A stretch of 64,000 nucleotides of DNA from Siminovitchia fordii DSM 16014 = CIP 108821 (GCF_000374565.1 NZ_KB894696.1:1-64000); one strand, 5' to 3'; positions 24,983 through 34,622 are shown, numbered from the stretch's first letter. The notes: generated from the letters alone by a model not told the origin. Numbers and translations are program-made.

Positions 24983-27061
24983 ATGATTGGAGACAGAAAA
25001 ATGGTAAAGGGACCGACTAGATATTCTTTGCTTGAGCATATAACAAAAATAATCAATACCAAATCGAATCTGCATGAAGTACTGGAGCATGTAACCAAAG
25101 TTATTTCCGAAGAAATCGTTCAATGCAGCGGTGCTGGGATTTATTTACCGCAGGAAGATGGGACATTCGGTGGATTTGTAGGGAAACCACAAGAAATCAA
25201 TGGAATAGGGATCGGCACTCTGGTCATTGATCCCGAGAAGGATTTGTTGGTAAAGGAACTGATTGAATCGAGAAAAGCGATTTATATTCCGGATACATCC
25301 AAGGATAACAGGCCCGATCCCAAAATTGTCGAAGCCTTGGAAATCAAATCTTTGCTGGCACTTCCTATATCTTTTGAGAAGGAGTTATTCGGTCTTATTT
25401 TTTTATTTGATAGCGGAGTCCCTATGGGTTTAACAGGGATGGAGATAAAAAGTGTCGAAGCGTATGTGAACATTGCTGCGATTGCCATTCAAAATGTAAA
25501 CCATTTAAAACAAAAGGAAGTTCTGTTGGCTGAAAAACAGCTGATGCTTGGTATGTCACGTGACCTGACCAAGTGTTCCTCAATGGAAGAAAGTCTCGAT
25601 ATTTGCTTTTCATACATGGAAAGGATTTTAGGCAGCCATCAGATGGTTGCGTATCTTCTTGAACACCCAGATATGGTGTTAAGCAATAGTTGTACTGAAA
25701 CTGGTCTTATCTCGATCAAACAAAGCCTCGAAGGTATCATTCAAGATGTCATCAGTGACAATAAAGCGATACATATTCCGGATATTCTCAAAGATGAAAG
25801 AATAAACTGTGAAGAATTCAAGCATTTTAACATTAAATCACTGTTGGTCTTTCCTTTCGTTTCATTGGGGGAAGTACTGGGAGTTATTGTTGTTGCCATT
25901 CAAGAGGAACATTTCAAGTACTATGACTGCCTTATTCAAACTGCACAATCAATTGTTGACTGGACTGCTCCGGTCTTTTCAAACCTGCAATATGTAGGCC
26001 GACTTGAAAAAATGGTCGAAGAGCGAACGAGGGAGCTGGCTGTGGCCAATGAAAAAGTGATCAGTGTCATCGAAGGGATTACAGGCGGATTCTTTGCATT
26101 GGACAGGGATTGGAAAATTACCTATGTCAATCAGCATCAATTTTTACCTCATAATAAAAAAGCAGAGGATGTAATTGGAAAAAACCTATGGGAGATTGCT
26201 CCTGAAACTATCGATACGGTCATGTATAAGGAGCTACATCGAGCGATGTCCGAGCGGGTTGCTGTACAATTCGAAGTATTCTCGTCCTATGAAGAGATTT
26301 GGTACGAAATTGTCGCTTATCCTTATGAGGATGGCATTTGTTGTCTTTTTAAAAACATAACGGAAAAAAAGAAGTTTGAGAACGAATTTAAACGATTATC
26401 GAGCCTTGACCTAATTGGACAAATGGCTGCAGGGATTAGTCATGAGATCAGAAATCCGATGGCGACGGTGCGGGGATTCTTGCAACTATTAAAGATGGAC
26501 AATGACTTTGGAAAGCAGGAACATTACTTTGAAATCATGATCGAAGAGTTGGACCGCGCCAACTCAATCATTACGGAGTTCCTCTCAATAGGCAATACTA
26601 AGACCTCTGATATGAAAATGCTGGATTTAAACACAATCATTTTTGATATGTGTCCATTGATGGAGGTTGACGCCGTCACTCAAAATAAAATGATCGAAGT
26701 AGAAACGGAAGATGTCCCATATTTGCTATTAAATCATAATGAGATACGGCAATTAATCATGAACATTTATCGAAATGGCCTGGAAGCGATGGAAGAAGGG
26801 AAGACTCTATTGATCAGAACATACAAAGAAAACGATTCTGTGGTGCTTGCTGTCCGGGATCAAGGGATAGGAATCAGTCAGGAAGTCATGGAAAAACTAG
26901 GCACTCCATTCTTTACGACAAAAGACAATGGAACAGGTTTGGGACTCGGTGTGTGCTATGCCATTGCTGCACGTCACAATGCAAAGATCGAGATTGAAAC
27001 AGGGAATGAAGGCACAACTTTTTTCATTAAATTCAATATAGGACATAGGACAAAGGGTTGA
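24983..27061 (+). CDS. Orphan sensor kinase: GAF-GAF-PAS-HisKA-HATPase
   Basis: A cytoplasmic histidine kinase of 692 residues without membrane helices. Two GAF domains (~15-170 and ~185-345) are followed by a coiled segment (KMVEERTRELAVANEKV), a PAS domain (FFALDRDWKITYVNQHQF), HisKA with His487 in MAAGISHEIRNPMATVRGFL and HATPase_c (GTGLGLGVCYAIAARH). The HisKA motif is that of KinA-type kinases feeding Spo0F in Bacillus, and no response regulator is adjacent. ATG at 24983 has GGGAG 6 bp upstream; ATG at 25001 is about as good. Longer readings lack a ribosome site. A role in the sporulation phosphorelay is inferred. Confidence 0.85.
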   Translation: MIGDRKMVKGPTRYSLLEHITKIINTKSNLHEVLEHVTKVISEEIVQCSGAGIYLPQEDGTFGGFVGKPQEINGIGIGTLVIDPEKDLLVKELIESRKAIYIPDTSKDNRPDPKIVEALEIKSLLALPISFEKELFGLIFLFDSGVPMGLTGMEIKSVEAYVNIAAIAIQNVNHLKQKEVLLAEKQLMLGMSRDLTKCSSMEESLDICFSYMERILGSHQMVAYLLEHPDMVLSNSCTETGLISIKQSLEGIIQDVISDNKAIHIPDILKDERINCEEFKHFNIKSLLVFPFVSLGEVLGVIVVAIQEEHFKYYDCLIQTAQSIVDWTAPVFSNLQYVGRLEKMVEERTRELAVANEKVISVIEGITGGFFALDRDWKITYVNQHQFLPHNKKAEDVIGKNLWEIAPETIDTVMYKELHRAMSERVAVQFEVFSSYEEIWYEIVAYPYEDGICCLFKNITEKKKFENEFKRLSSLDLIGQMAAGISHEIRNPMATVRGFLQLLKMDNDFGKQEHYFEIMIEELDRANSIITEFLSIGNTKTSDMKMLDLNTIIFDMCPLMEVDAVTQNKMIEVETEDVPYLLLNHNEIRQLIMNIYRNGLEAMEEGKTLLIRTYKENDSVVLAVRDQGIGISQEVMEKLGTPFFTTKDNGTGLGLGVCYAIAARHNAKIEIETGNEGTTFFIKFNIGHRTKG

Positions 27062-27124
27062 TGAAAGCGGAACCAGAATGGAGTAAGATGTACAAAACTG
27101 CGGAATCGGAAAGGAAGGGGAAAA

Positions 27125-27505
27125 GTGATTAACAAAGTAGGCCAAATTATGTTGTATGTAAATGACCAAGATGAGGTATTACGGTTCTGGACGGAGAAAG
27201 CCGGTTTCATTGTAGTTTCCGAAGAAAATAATGGCCAGGGGATGAGGTGGATTGAAATTGCCCCCACTAAAGATGCAGAAACAAGTCTTATTCTGCATAA
27301 TAAGGAGTTAATTGCAAAAATGGAGCCAGAGTTAAATTTGGGCACCCCTTCGTTGATGTTTTTCTCGGAAAACGTTGAAGAATTGTATCAAGACTTTCTG
27401 GATAAAAATATAGCAGTTGGTGAAATGGTTGATATGCCTTCCGGAAAAGTATTTAATTTTGCAGATAGTGAAGGAAACTATTTTGCAGTCATGGAAAAAA
27501 AGTGA
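27125..27505 (+). CDS. VOC-superfamily (glyoxalase/bleomycin-resistance-like) protein
   Basis: A 126-residue single-domain protein with paired beta-alpha-beta-beta-beta modules: VGQIMLYVNDQDEVLRFWTEKAGF in the first half and MFFSENVEELYQDFLDK to FNFADSEGNYFAVMEK in the second. Members bind metal and act in glyoxalase, dioxygenase or drug-binding roles; the specific function cannot be read. The GTG start has GGAAGGGG upstream and lies 64 bp after the kinase gene. Confidence 0.8.
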   Translation: MINKVGQIMLYVNDQDEVLRFWTEKAGFIVVSEENNGQGMRWIEIAPTKDAETSLILHNKELIAKMEPELNLGTPSLMFFSENVEELYQDFLDKNIAVGEMVDMPSGKVFNFADSEGNYFAVMEKK

Positions 27506-27525
27506 ATAATTAAGCGATATTCTAA

Positions 27526-27568
27526 AGCATTTCCTATAGAGGGCGATTAGAGGAATGCTCTTTTTTTT
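27526..27568 (+). terminator. Terminator after the VOC gene
   Basis: Imperfect arms AGCATTTCCT / AGGAATGCT are followed by eight T residues. Confidence 0.65.
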
Positions 27569-27891
27569 ATGGCGGTTTTTGTTCGGCAGGGCCAAGATAA
27601 TTCGTGGAAGACAGCAGTTATGTTGAGGAACTTTGGAGCAGGGAAAAAGATTAAGGTCAGCCCGCGTGCTGATCCTGAGATGGAAATGAGGCCGCTTGTC
27701 AGCCTGACCATATAGAAAAAGTGCTTGGTTATATTGAGATTGGAAAGGAAGAAGGTGCACGGGTGGCCAAGCAGGACCACCAGCTCAAAAGAAGGTATAT
27801 TGGAATAAGAGTGTTTTTTCAAGCCGATCGTTTGGTAAATGTGTGTATAGGCGCTGCTATTGAGAATAGCTCCGATCTAAATAAAATTTAA
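27569..27891 (+). pseudogene. Aldehyde dehydrogenase remnant
   Basis: The translated fragment reads FVRQGQDNSW, then GAGKKIKV, ADPEMEMRPLVS, a frameshift, and KVLGYIEIGKEEGARV. These align in order with the conserved ALDH run around FNQGQxCxA, AKKIKVGDPxDPETEMGPLVS and KVxxYIEIGKEEGA. The catalytic cysteine region is corrupted, about one base is lost near 27696, and both the front (~280 residues) and rear of the gene are absent. The rest of the 557 bp gap (27892-28062) shows nothing recognisable beyond the ribosome site of the next gene. Confidence 0.8.
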
Positions 27892-28062
27892 CAATGGATC
27901 CATTATGGAAAAATACGGGTTCAAATAAAGGACCAGGATACCTCGGAATGAAGAGGCCTGCGTATCAACTCGTGATAAGAGATGAATGCCTGTTATGGAG
28001 TGAAAATCTTTTGGCATTATCATACATAATATTGAATATTACGATAAAAGGAGCTGTCTGAG

Positions 28063-28551
28063 TTGAAGATAGTTGTAACAGGGGACACGCATATTCGGAA
28101 TAAGAACAAACAACTGCCGGAATGCTTGTTAAAGGAATGTGAATCGGCAGACTTGATTATTCATACGGGTGATTGGGTATCTATGGAGGTCCATAAGATT
28201 TTGTCCGAATATGCCAAGGTTGTCGGTGTACATGGAAATGTGGATGGTGACGGGGTTCGGGAACATTTTAACGCGAAGGAACTCTTCGAGGTGAACGGTT
28301 TTAAAATTGGAGTTGTCCATGGGGATGGTGAAAAAAGGACTACCGAAAAACGTGTCCTGGAAGCTTTTGAAGAGGAAGGGACGGACATCATCATTTTCGG
28401 TCATTCTCATATTCCTATGCTTCGTTATGTTAAAAAAGTTATGCTAATGAACCCCGGATCGCCGACAGATAAGCGGAAGCTGCCTTATTATTCATATGGA
28501 ATTTTACATATTGATGAGCATTTTCGGGCTGAGATTGTGATGTTTGATTAA
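28063..28551 (+). CDS. YfcE/MJ0936-type metallophosphoesterase (YsnB-like)
   Basis: A 162-residue phosphodiesterase with all calcineurin-like metal motifs in order: GDTHIR (7-12), HTGDW, GNVDGD, VVHGDGE and GHSHIPML, ending MNPGSPTDKR. Such enzymes hydrolyse phosphodiesters with Mn or related metals. TTG at 28063 is the start, with AAAGGAG 9 bp upstream. The B. subtilis homologue ysnB is of similar size. Its physiological substrate is unknown. Confidence 0.85.
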   Translation: MKIVVTGDTHIRNKNKQLPECLLKECESADLIIHTGDWVSMEVHKILSEYAKVVGVHGNVDGDGVREHFNAKELFEVNGFKIGVVHGDGEKRTTEKRVLEAFEEEGTDIIIFGHSHIPMLRYVKKVMLMNPGSPTDKRKLPYYSYGILHIDEHFRAEIVMFD

Positions 28552-28697
28552 AGATCATAGGCATTGCCTTTATCAATGGCGGTTGCCAAACGAAAGTTAT
28601 TATAGAGTGTCGAAGGGATTGCTGAATATGCAGCAGTCGTGAACAAAGATATGTCAGTTAGTCAAGGTAAGCCGCGGTGTTTTTTATGGCGAGCAGA

Positions 28698-30329
28698 TCA
28701 ATATTTTATTGGCTCTGTCGATAAAGCCGGTGTTTCATCAAGTTGCTGTTCTATTTCGTGTATGATGCTTTCAAGTGAATGTACGACGCCTTTATCATCC
28801 TTGAACATCACGTTTTTGGAGGAAAAATGGACAGGTGAATCCAATCCAGCTGCAGCGGCTATTCTATATAATGCTTTCCTTAATGTAATGACATAGTTCG
28901 CAACACGGTGTTTTTTCTCATCAACGACAAGAGCCTTTTGTAAATGAGGGTCCGTTGTTGCCACTCCGACCGGGCATATATTGGATTGGCATTTTAATGT
29001 CTGGATGCACCCGACTGATATCATGAAACCTCGTCCGATTTGGACAAGGTCTGCGCCCATCGCTAATGCGACAGCAATCCTGTCAGGAGAAAATAACTTT
29101 CCGGAAGCAATGATTTTGACACGATCGCGGACACCATATTTTTTGAGGGTGGCATTTAAAATGAGCAGCCCGGATTTGATAGGGAGACCGACGCTGTCTG
29201 CCAATTCCTGATAAGAGGCTCCGGTTCCCCCTTCACCGCCATCCACTGTGATAAAATCAGGCCCTCTGCCTGATTCACTCATATATTTTGCCAATTCATG
29301 TACACTGTCATTTCCGCCAATCACAATTTTTATACCAACAGGCTTCCCGGTGGTTTCCCGTATTTTGTCGATAAAATCAAACATTGTTGGCACGTCATGA
29401 AACTGCTTGAATCGGTTGGGGCTATCCACTGCTTTGTAAGGCTCGACTTTCCGGATTTCAGCCACTTCCGGGTTCACTTTTTCCGCATCAATGTGGCCAC
29501 CGCGGACTTTCGCCCCTTGAGCGAGCTTGATTTCAAATGCCTTGACTTGGGGAAATTCACTTTTCCTTTTAAGCTCATCCCAATCGACCTCACCGTCTTT
29601 ATCACGAATGCCGAAAAGGCCTGGCCCGATTTGCATGATGATATCGACGCCGCCTTCCAGATGATAGGGTGACAAACCACCTTCTCCGGTGTTCATCCAT
29701 GTCCCTTTGGCAATCGCAAGTCCCTTGGATAAGGCGGTTATCGCATTTTTTCCCAAAGCTCCATAGCTCATGGCGGACATCCCGATCAGCCCTTTAAGGA
29801 CAAAAGGGTATTCCAGATGTGGGCCGATAACAACTGTATCATTATCATGAAGCAGATAGGCGGAAGATCCGTCATCTTCAATCTTCTCAATTCTCTGGGT
29901 AAACAGTGGATCTTTGATGAGAAGATATTTTTTTGTCAAAGCCATTGTTTCCTCATCCACTTTCAATTCTTCAGTCAACTTCGGAAACATGTCATTGCGA
30001 ATGTAGTAGCCTTCTTCTTCAAAGTCTCTTCTGGACCCAAAGCCGATCACGTCCCGCTTGTATTTTGCACTTCTTACGATATGCTCATAATCTGCTCTGG
30101 AAAAAGGCCTTCCTTCCGTATCGCTGTTAAACCAATACTGGCGCATCTCAGGTCCGATTTTCTCGAAAAAATAGCGGATCCTTCCAAGTAAAGGATAATT
30201 TCTTAAAATGGAGTGCATTTTCTGGTTCCGGTCGAACAAGATCAAATATATGAAAAAAACAATGAGTGCCGCCAACATAAGGGCCCCAATTGTAAAGGCG
30301 ATAATGATTAAGATGTCTGAAAGATTCAT
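28698..30329 (-). CDS. FMN-binding glutamate synthase-family protein (YerD-like)
   Basis: A 543-residue protein with one N-terminal membrane helix (~8-30) and the FMN/Fe-S domain of glutamate synthase. Motifs: GLIGMSAMSYGALGKNAI, TGEGGLSPYH, AKVRGGHI, IKIVIGGNDSV, DGGEGGTGASY, GRGFMISVGCIQTLKCQSNICPVGVATTDP, with the cysteine triad for the 3Fe-4S cluster. It lacks the glutamine amidotransferase domain. Stand-alone members such as B. subtilis YerD have no settled reaction. The ATG has AGGAGG upstream. It is divergent from the DUF4153 gene. Confidence 0.88.
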   Translation of the reverse strand: MNLSDILIIIAFTIGALMLAALIVFFIYLILFDRNQKMHSILRNYPLLGRIRYFFEKIGPEMRQYWFNSDTEGRPFSRADYEHIVRSAKYKRDVIGFGSRRDFEEEGYYIRNDMFPKLTEELKVDEETMALTKKYLLIKDPLFTQRIEKIEDDGSSAYLLHDNDTVVIGPHLEYPFVLKGLIGMSAMSYGALGKNAITALSKGLAIAKGTWMNTGEGGLSPYHLEGGVDIIMQIGPGLFGIRDKDGEVDWDELKRKSEFPQVKAFEIKLAQGAKVRGGHIDAEKVNPEVAEIRKVEPYKAVDSPNRFKQFHDVPTMFDFIDKIRETTGKPVGIKIVIGGNDSVHELAKYMSESGRGPDFITVDGGEGGTGASYQELADSVGLPIKSGLLILNATLKKYGVRDRVKIIASGKLFSPDRIAVALAMGADLVQIGRGFMISVGCIQTLKCQSNICPVGVATTDPHLQKALVVDEKKHRVANYVITLRKALYRIAAAAGLDSPVHFSSKNVMFKDDKGVVHSLESIIHEIEQQLDETPALSTEPIKY

Positions 30330-30524
30330 GTTGTCCTCCTGTATAAGTCTGGCTTTCTTTGTATTTTGTCCTGAATCGTTTTTTCTTATCAAATGAAGCT
30401 ATGTACAGTCTACTCATTTATTAGTAACATCAAGGAAAGCACATTACATTGTTCTCATCCAAACAGGTATATGAATAACATGAAAGAAACTCCGTCCCGA
30501 ATAAACAGGAAAAAGGTGATGCTG

Positions 30525-32315
30525 ATGAATATGGTCAAAAGCTTAAGGAATAAGCTGCTGGGCCTGATAGATGCTGTTAACCGTTATCCATTGACGATGC
30601 TATTCCTGGTGGCTGCTGCTACGGTGAATGTAAATATGATCAACAATGAAATGGAAAGCTATTCAAAGTATCTTTTCACCTTCGTGATTGGTGCCCTTTT
30701 GAGCGCAGTGGCTCAGCAAACGTTCGAACGATTTTTCACGAAGGTAAGCGAACGGTTTCTGCTTATGGGGGGAGCAGTGGTCTTAACAGCCGGATACTTA
30801 TTCGCCATTCGATCCGCATCTACCTTTAACATGGAGATTGGAACAAAAACGGATGTGGCCATATTTGCGCTTATCATGGCATTTATATGGATTCCTTCTA
30901 TAAAAAGCGAGATAACATTTAATCAGAGCTTCATGTCCGTGTTCAAAGCATTTTTTACCACAGTTCTTTTTACAATTGTCATTTCAATCGGGCTTTACGC
31001 TGTTTTATTGGCTGTTGACCAGCTTTTATTTTCACTGGACCAAAAAGCGTACGGTCATGTTATGAATGTTGTTTACTCTTTGTTTGCACCGATATTTTTC
31101 CTGTCCTTCACCCCTTTTTATTCGGGTAAAAAGGATGCTGGCAGAGTGAACATACAAAAGGAGAAGGTAGCAAAAGCCGTTGATACCCCGAAATTGTTGG
31201 GGATATTGATTTCATATATCATCATCCCGTTGACGGCTATATACACCGTGATACTTCTTGCATATGTCCTGTTGAATATACGCGGGGATTTCTGGACGAA
31301 CAATCTGCTGGAACCGATGCTTGTTTCGTATGCCATTACCGTCATTTTGGTGTATATTCTGGCGAGCAGCATAGAAAATCAATTTGCAGTTTTGTTCAGA
31401 AAAGTTTTCCCCAAAGTGTTAATTCCGATCGTGTTGTTCCAAACGGTTGCTTCGATTTTGAGGATTGGGGAAATGGGCATTACACATGGACGCTATTATG
31501 TTATTTTGTTTGGAATTTTTGCCATTATTGCAGGGGTGATATTCAGCTTTTTTCCTGTTAGGAAAAACGGATTAATAGCGGCAGTCTTAATTGTTTTTTC
31601 TGCCATTTCCATTATTCCGCCTATAGATGCTTTTACAATTAGCCGTGAAAGTCAGATCAACTTGCTTAGAAGTACATTGATGGAGAACGGGATGCTTGAA
31701 AAAGGAGAAATTGTTCCAAATACGGACATCTCCATCAAAGATAAGAAAACCATCACAAGGACGGTCAGTTATTTAGACAGCATGGATTATATTGATGATA
31801 TTGGCTGGCTGCCGGATAAGATTTTTCATTATGGAAATTTTAAAAACACCTTCGGATTTGATGAAACCTACGATGATACGGGTCAAGGCGCGGATGGTAG
31901 CCAAATGGCCATTCTTGACTGGGATCGGAGTCCGGCTTTGAACATCGAAAATTATGACCGGATGGTCTCTGTATATATCGACGATGATCAAAAGAAGGGC
32001 ACTGGGACGGTTATTCCGGTAGAAATAGATCAACATAACTATGTATTAAAAAATGTGTTCGATGAGAAAGAGATCTATTTAGTTCTGGTTGACGAAAACA
32101 ATCGGGAACTGATTCGATTTGATGCAAAAAAAGCTTTTAATCGGATTCTTGATAACCAAAAGGAATTAAAAGGGGAAAATGGCACTTTATCTGTGGATCA
32201 GGCCACTGTGACCAAAGAAAATGATAGGGCCAGAATAAGTATTGTCGCCAATAATATTCATTATTATGATTCCAAGTATAATGCCGAATTATATGTGTTC
32301 ATTCAGATAAAATAG
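30525..32315 (+). CDS. DUF4153 multi-helix membrane protein
   Basis: About 596 residues: an N-terminal half with roughly 12 hydrophobic segments (RYPLTMLFLVAAATVNV onward) and a C-terminal soluble ~200-residue region outside or beneath the membrane (ISRESQINLLRSTLM onward). This layout fits the DUF4153 family, whose role is unknown. ATG at 30525 is chosen because AAAAGGTGAT precedes it; upstream ATGs have no ribosome site and would overlap the divergent promoter region. Monocistronic. Confidence 0.75.
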   Translation: MNMVKSLRNKLLGLIDAVNRYPLTMLFLVAAATVNVNMINNEMESYSKYLFTFVIGALLSAVAQQTFERFFTKVSERFLLMGGAVVLTAGYLFAIRSASTFNMEIGTKTDVAIFALIMAFIWIPSIKSEITFNQSFMSVFKAFFTTVLFTIVISIGLYAVLLAVDQLLFSLDQKAYGHVMNVVYSLFAPIFFLSFTPFYSGKKDAGRVNIQKEKVAKAVDTPKLLGILISYIIIPLTAIYTVILLAYVLLNIRGDFWTNNLLEPMLVSYAITVILVYILASSIENQFAVLFRKVFPKVLIPIVLFQTVASILRIGEMGITHGRYYVILFGIFAIIAGVIFSFFPVRKNGLIAAVLIVFSAISIIPPIDAFTISRESQINLLRSTLMENGMLEKGEIVPNTDISIKDKKTITRTVSYLDSMDYIDDIGWLPDKIFHYGNFKNTFGFDETYDDTGQGADGSQMAILDWDRSPALNIENYDRMVSVYIDDDQKKGTGTVIPVEIDQHNYVLKNVFDEKEIYLVLVDENNRELIRFDAKKAFNRILDNQKELKGENGTLSVDQATVTKENDRARISIVANNIHYYDSKYNAELYVFIQIK

Positions 32316-32326
32316 GGTAGAAAATG

Positions 32327-32363
32327 CGCCTCCTTGTTGATAAAAGTTTACGGAGGCGTTTTT
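32327..32363 (+). terminator. Terminator after the DUF4153 gene
   Basis: CGCCTCC and GGAGGCG arms are separated by an 18-base loop and followed by TTTTT. Confidence 0.8.
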
Positions 32364-32514
32364 ATCATGCCAGCCTTCCGAACTTTTTTTGCCGGAGGAA
32401 TGCATACTAGGCTTTAATAGCATCATATGAATTGTTGTCAATACAAGGAAACTATGACAGGATATGTGTTGATGGGGAATTTGCCTATATATGATGAAAA
32501 CGGGGGAGAATATA

Positions 32515-32856
32515 GTGTCTAATTTGCCAAACTGTCCAAAATGTAATTCGGAATATTCATATGAGGATAGGGATTTCTTAGTATGCCCGGAGTGCGGGAA
32601 TGAATGGAAGCAGGGAGCGGACGTTGAGAGAGCCGTCGGGCAAAAAGTAGTCAAGGATGCACATGGAAATATCCTTCAAGACGGGGATACCGTGACAGTC
32701 ATCAAGGATTTAAAAGTGAAAGGAAGTTCATCTGTTGTAAAAATAGGAACAAAAGTGAAGAACATTCGTTTAGTTGAAGGGGATCATGATATCGACTGTA
32801 AAATTGACGGTTTTGGAGCCATGCAGCTCAAATCGGAGTTTGTTAAGAAGGCGTAA
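32515..32856 (+). CDS. yjdM: YjdM (PhnA) zinc-ribbon protein
   Basis: A 113-residue protein very similar along its length to E. coli YjdM/PhnA: a zinc ribbon CPKCNSEY ... CPECGNEW, then the conserved [40 protein letters not shown] and [14 protein letters not shown]. Despite the old name it is not needed for phosphonate use and its role is unsettled. GTG at 32515 is chosen, with GGGGGAGAA a few bases upstream; this matches the family N-terminus (SNLPNCPKC). Confidence 0.92.
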   Translation: MSNLPNCPKCNSEYSYEDRDFLVCPECGNEWKQGADVERAVGQKVVKDAHGNILQDGDTVTVIKDLKVKGSSSVVKIGTKVKNIRLVEGDHDIDCKIDGFGAMQLKSEFVKKA

Positions 32857-32967
32857 TGTTGTCTTGTTTTCCAAATTCCTCCTACAGTCAAATAACTTGT
32901 ATAATTCAAGTAAAAAACTCAAAATAAGTATATTACTTTTTGTAACCTTAGTTTGGAGGAGTGACCA

Positions 32968-34017
32968 ATGGAAATAGGTATAACGACGTTTGTAGAAACA
33001 ACTCCGGACCCTGAAACCGGGAAAGTGATCAGTCATGCTCAGCGATTGCGGGAAGTGGTCGAAGAAATTGTACTTGCGGATCAAGTAGGTCTGGATGTAT
33101 TTGGCGTAGGTGAGCATCATCGGCATGATTTTGCGGCTTCATCTCCAGCCATATTGCTGGCGGCTGCTGCGCCCCAAACAAAAAGAATCCGATTGACAAG
33201 CGCGGTTACAGTGCTTTCTTCGGACGATCCTGTCCGTGTATTCCAAGATTTTTCCATGCTTGATGGGATTTCGAATGGTCGAGCGGAAATTATGGCGGGG
33301 CGGGGATCGTTCATCGAATCCTTTCCGTTGTTTGGCTATGATTTAAATGATTATGACGAGTTATTTGAAGAGAAGCTGGAATTGTTGTTGAAAATACGCG
33401 AATCTGAAAAGGTGACATGGAGAGGTGGGCATCGTCCTGCCATTAACAATCTTGGGGTATACCCCCGACCGGTACAGGATCCGCTTCCTGTATGGATCGG
33501 GAGCGGAGGAAATACTCAATCTGTGATCAGGGCGGGCCTTTTAGGTTTACCGCTTGTTCTCGCAATCATTGGAGGCCGTCCGGTACAATTTGCACCGCTT
33601 GTGGAAATTTATAAGAAAGCTGCTGCCCAAGCGGGCCACGATGTATCAAAGCTTCCGGTGGCCTCGCATTCACATGGGTTTGTAGCGGATACCACTGAAG
33701 AAGCGGCGGACAAGTTCTTTCCATCCACTCAGCAGGTAATGAATGTTCTCGGCCGCGAAAGGGGATGGGGCCATTACGACCGGTCCAGCTTCGATGCAGC
33801 AAGAAGCTTAGAAGGAGCACTGTATGTGGGTGATCCGGAAACTGTTGCAGAAAAAATCATCCATCTTCGTAAAAAAGTCGGTATTACCCGCTTCATGATG
33901 CATGTTCCGCTGGGCACTATGCCCCATGACCAGGTCATGAGAGCCATTGAGCTGCTTGGAGCAGAAGTGGCGCCGCTTGTTCGTAAGGAAGTCGCAAAGT
34001 GGGAAGCGGGACAGTGA
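32968..34017 (+). CDS. Luciferase-like (LLM class) flavin-dependent oxidoreductase
   Basis: A 349-residue TIM-barrel monooxygenase of the bacterial luciferase family, using reduced FMN or F420-like cofactor. Visible: N-terminal MEIGITTFVETTPD, VFGVGEHHRHDF, SSDDPVRVFQDFSMLDGISNGR, MAGRGSFIESF, LPVWIGSGG and the C-terminal FMMHVPLGTM. GGAGGAGTGACCA precedes the ATG, and a TATAAT at 32900 may be its promoter. The substrate is unknown. Confidence 0.85.
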   Translation: MEIGITTFVETTPDPETGKVISHAQRLREVVEEIVLADQVGLDVFGVGEHHRHDFAASSPAILLAAAAPQTKRIRLTSAVTVLSSDDPVRVFQDFSMLDGISNGRAEIMAGRGSFIESFPLFGYDLNDYDELFEEKLELLLKIRESEKVTWRGGHRPAINNLGVYPRPVQDPLPVWIGSGGNTQSVIRAGLLGLPLVLAIIGGRPVQFAPLVEIYKKAAAQAGHDVSKLPVASHSHGFVADTTEEAADKFFPSTQQVMNVLGRERGWGHYDRSSFDAARSLEGALYVGDPETVAEKIIHLRKKVGITRFMMHVPLGTMPHDQVMRAIELLGAEVAPLVRKEVAKWEAGQ

Positions 34018-34023
34018 TATACA

Positions 34024-34056
34024 AAAGGGCAGTTCCTGTAAGGGTCTGCCCTTTTT
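34024..34056 (+). terminator. Terminator after the luciferase-like gene
   Basis: AAAGGGCAG / CTGCCCTTT stem followed by a T-run. Confidence 0.85.
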
Positions 34057-34186
34057 GCATTCCAACTCAGTATTGGGGCTCCTCTTCGCTTTTTTTTCTC
34101 AACCCTAAATTGAAATTTGTGGTAAAATCTCACATAATACCGAAATAGAATATTATTAAAAACATGGTACTGAAGGTGACATAGAC

Positions 34187-34486
34187 GTGAACAACTCTGA
34201 TGAAAATAAAGTATCACACAGACCATCAAGAGAAAAAGAGCTTTTAATCAATCGATTGAAGAGAATTGAAGGGCAAGTGCGTGGTATACAGGGCATGATT
34301 GCCAGTGATCGATATTGTGTAGACATTCTTACCCAGATTTCTGCTATTAACGCTGCTATAAACAAAGTGGGCCTTCAATTATTGGAGAAGCATACACAGC
34401 ATTGTGTATCTAATGCGATAAAAGAGGGAAATGGAGAAGAAATGATTCAAGAACTGATGGATGTGTTTAAACGTTTTTCCAAATGA
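34187..34486 (+). CDS. csoR: Copper-sensing repressor CsoR
   Basis: A 99-residue all-helical DUF156 repressor. The Cu(I) ligands fit CsoR: Cys44 (DRYCVDIL), His69 and Cys73 (EKHTQHC), matching Cys45-His70-Cys74 of B. subtilis. Without copper it binds GC-rich palindromes in cop promoters; Cu(I) releases it. The GTG start has AAGGTGA 7 bp upstream. It has its own terminator and precedes copZ-copA, whose leader contains CsoR-type boxes. Confidence 0.93.
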   Translation: MNNSDENKVSHRPSREKELLINRLKRIEGQVRGIQGMIASDRYCVDILTQISAINAAINKVGLQLLEKHTQHCVSNAIKEGNGEEMIQELMDVFKRFSK

Positions 34487-34499
34487 TTTTATAAATAAG

Positions 34500-34530
34500 G
34501 CCAGTCCTGCCATACTGGCATTTTATTTTT
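34500..34530 (+). terminator. Terminator after csoR
   Basis: GCCAGT-CCTGCCAT-ACTGGC followed by ATTTTATTTTT. Confidence 0.8.
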
Positions 34531-34534
34531 CCGC

Positions 34535-34564
34535 TTGACATACCCATCGGGGGTATGGTAATTT
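34535..34564 (+). promoter_or_regulatory. Promoter with CsoR operator upstream of copZ
   Basis: TTGACA (34535-34540) is followed by CATACCC-ATCGG-GGGTATG (34539-34557), a classic CsoR box, and TAATTT as -10 at 18 bp spacing. Repressor binding would cover the -35 and spacer. Confidence 0.8.
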
Positions 34565-34601
34565 TAAAATGTAAAAAGAAAAGTAAGGGAGGATTAGTTA
34601 T

Positions 34602-34622
34602 ATGCTTCGAAGACAATGTTGA
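34602..34622 (+). CDS. Six-codon ORF in the cop leader (MLRRQC)
   Basis: ATG at 34602 follows AAGGGAGG at good spacing and ends at TGA after CGA AGA CAA TGT. Past the TGA the frame stays open for 15 more codons rich in Lys, Arg and Cys. It may be a leader peptide, or the relic of a small gene. The remaining 160 bp to copZ show only the second CsoR-like box. Confidence 0.3.
   Translation: MLRRQC

Noticed and set aside
27332-27760. 142-codon minus-strand frame over the VOC end and ALDH remnant
   Set aside because: The plus strand carries the real VOC gene and clear ALDH motifs; the opposite frame is a shadow.
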